Source of the DNA: an uncultured Actinomyces sp.
Lineage (GTDB): Bacteria > Actinomycetota > Actinomycetes > Actinomycetales > Actinomycetaceae
DNA: 6,255 nt
Direction of reading: 5' to 3'
NCBI GenBank assembly: GCA_916719935.1
Contig: CAKAPY010000086.1
Coordinates: forward strand, 1-6,255
Within the stretch, counting starts at the first letter, position 1, and every line of letters begins with the position of its first letter. Positions 5,517-6,255 of this stretch are shown here, piece after piece. A program made the position numbers and the translations under genes. The notes below the pieces were generated by a model. The model was not told the DNA's origin and did no database searches. It saw nothing but the letters and a program-made list of their open reading frames with translations.

Positions 5517-6255
5517 TCGCGTTGCCCACAGGGCAACCGCACTTGCTGCAGCAACGTTGAGCGAATCAACGCCACCCATCATCGGGATACGAACGACGTA
5601 ATCGGTGCGTGACAGGGTGCTCTTCCTCAGACCATCGCCTTCCGTTCCCATGACCAAGGCAATGCGTGAATCTTTATCTGTCATCACGGGCATCGTTACG
5701 AACTCATCGAGGCTAACGGAATCATCACTGAGAGCCAGAGCTGCCAGAGAAAATCCTGCAGCGTGCAGGTCATCGTTTGCCGGCCAGTCGTCCAATCTGG
5801 TCCATGGGACCTGGAAGACCGTTCCCATTGAGACACGAACGGAGCGCCGGTAGAGAGGGTCTGCACATTCTGGAGTGACAAGAACTGCATCCGCACCGAG
5901 TGCGGCAGCGCTTCTAAAGGCGGCACCGACATTCGTATGGTCGACCAGATTTTCAAGGATCAGAATACGCTTTGGTCCTTCTCCTAAGGAGGACAAAAGA
6001 TCTGCCACCGAAGGTAGAACAGGGCGTTGCATGGAAGCGAGCGCGCCACGGTGAAGATGGAAGCCGGTGATGCTCTCCAGAATCGGTTCAGGAGCAATGA
6101 AGACGGGTACTTCGCCGCCGTCTGTGGCTCCTAGGAAGCGCTCAAGGAGAGGTTCGAGGTCAGGAAGCCAACGCGGAGCTATGATGAGCGAGCGTGGGTG
6201 ATGTCCGGCCTCGAGAGCACGGATGATGACATTCGTTGACTCCGCCATGTATAGG
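5502..6255 (-). CDS. SpoU/TrmH-family RNA 2'-O-ribose methyltransferase (5' end outside window)
   Basis: This is a knotted SPOUT methyltransferase that uses S-adenosylmethionine to methylate a ribose 2'-OH in rRNA or tRNA. Numbered from the Met at 6248, the three family motifs are intact: motif 1 ENLVDHTNVGAAFRSA (99-114, with Asn106 and Arg112), motif 2 VMGTEGDGL (199-207, Glu203) and motif 3 VRIPMMGGVDSLNVAAA (219-235, Ser229 and Asn231). The N-terminal ~90 residues resemble the substrate-binding domain of this group. The frame stays open upstream of that Met to base 6255, adding Leu-Tyr, and no ribosome binding site is visible. Homologues read '..LY(I/M)AES..VI.RAL.AGH.PRS' here, so the Met is almost certainly internal and roughly 20-40 N-terminal residues are missing. 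It converges on the HAD gene and overlaps it by 15 bases. The target nucleotide is unknown. Confidence 0.92.
   Translation of the reverse strand, partial: LYMAESTNVIIRALEAGHHPRSLIIAPRWLPDLEPLLERFLGATDGGEVPVFIAPEPILESITGFHLHRGALASMQRPVLPSVADLLSSLGEGPKRILILENLVDHTNVGAAFRSAAALGADAVLVTPECADPLYRRSVRVSMGTVFQVPWTRLDDWPANDDLHAAGFSLAALALSDDSVSLDEFVTMPVMTDKDSRIALVMGTEGDGLRKSTLSRTDYVVRIPMMGGVDSLNVAAASAVALWATRLPRA
5519..5540. terminator. Stem-loop at the convergent gene junction, possible terminator without U-tract
   Basis: GTTGCCC (5521-5527) and GGGCAAC (5531-5537) form a perfect 7-bp stem with a 3-base ACA loop. The stem can extend to about 9 bp using GCG/CGC if C5537 is bulged. It starts a few bases after the HAD stop and lies inside the 3' end of the opposite-strand methyltransferase gene. 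There is no T-run after it on either strand, so intrinsic termination is uncertain. The same bases encode Ala-Val-Ala-Leu-Trp-Ala of the methyltransferase, so chance cannot be excluded. Confidence 0.35.

Noticed and set aside
1..6255. tRNA, rRNA, riboswitch, CRISPR array, insertion sequence or phage element
   Set aside because: Reading both strands shows near-continuous coding with tight junctions, no direct-repeat array, no transposase or integrase motifs, and no gap large enough apart from 69 bases.

Overview
The window looks like ordinary chromosome from an actinobacterium of moderate GC. Hand counts of three sample 60-base lines gave 47, 57 and 62 % GC, so mid-50s is only an estimate. The strongest taxonomic clue is the gene set. 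A metal-type ABC transporter sits beside a surface protein with the GHVD / H-x-H-A-N-W 'anchored repeat' domain, a pairing known from Actinomycetaceae, Propionibacteriaceae, corynebacteria and relatives. A MetP/MetS-type sodium symporter pair, also typical of Actinobacteria, follows. An Actinomyces/Schaalia-like host is a reasonable guess but cannot be fixed from this sequence alone.

Layout, left to right. (1) Bases 1-2980, plus strand: a tightly packed four-gene unit. It holds the C-terminal 139 residues of a TroA/ZnuA-like metal-binding protein (5' end outside the window), a 322-residue membrane-anchored surface protein with one anchored-repeat domain, an ABC ATPase and an ABC-3 family permease. 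The junctions are an ATGA overlap, a TGATG overlap and a directly abutting TAA/ATG, so translation is probably coupled. (2) Bases 2981-3049: the only real intergenic gap, with a strong ribosome binding site and a weak candidate promoter. (3) Bases 3050-5516, plus strand: a 12-helix NSS-family sodium symporter, a 52-residue MetS-like single-helix partner overlapping it by ATGA, and, 8 bases further on, a HAD-IIB phosphatase. (4) Bases 5502-6255, minus strand: a SpoU/TrmH-type RNA 2'-O-methyltransferase. It converges on the HAD gene with a 15-base overlap, and its N-terminus lies beyond the right edge.

How the genes work together: the first unit is a complete importer in principle (binding protein, ATPase, permease), probably for zinc or manganese. 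Its surface protein is tethered by a transmembrane helix instead of an LPxTG sortase signal. The second unit is a two-component secondary amino-acid importer, with methionine or alanine as likely substrates by family, followed by a phosphatase of unknown substrate. No RNA gene, insertion sequence, CRISPR array or attachment site is visible. The most distinctive element is the transporter-linked anchored-repeat protein, a known family association whose function is still poorly understood.
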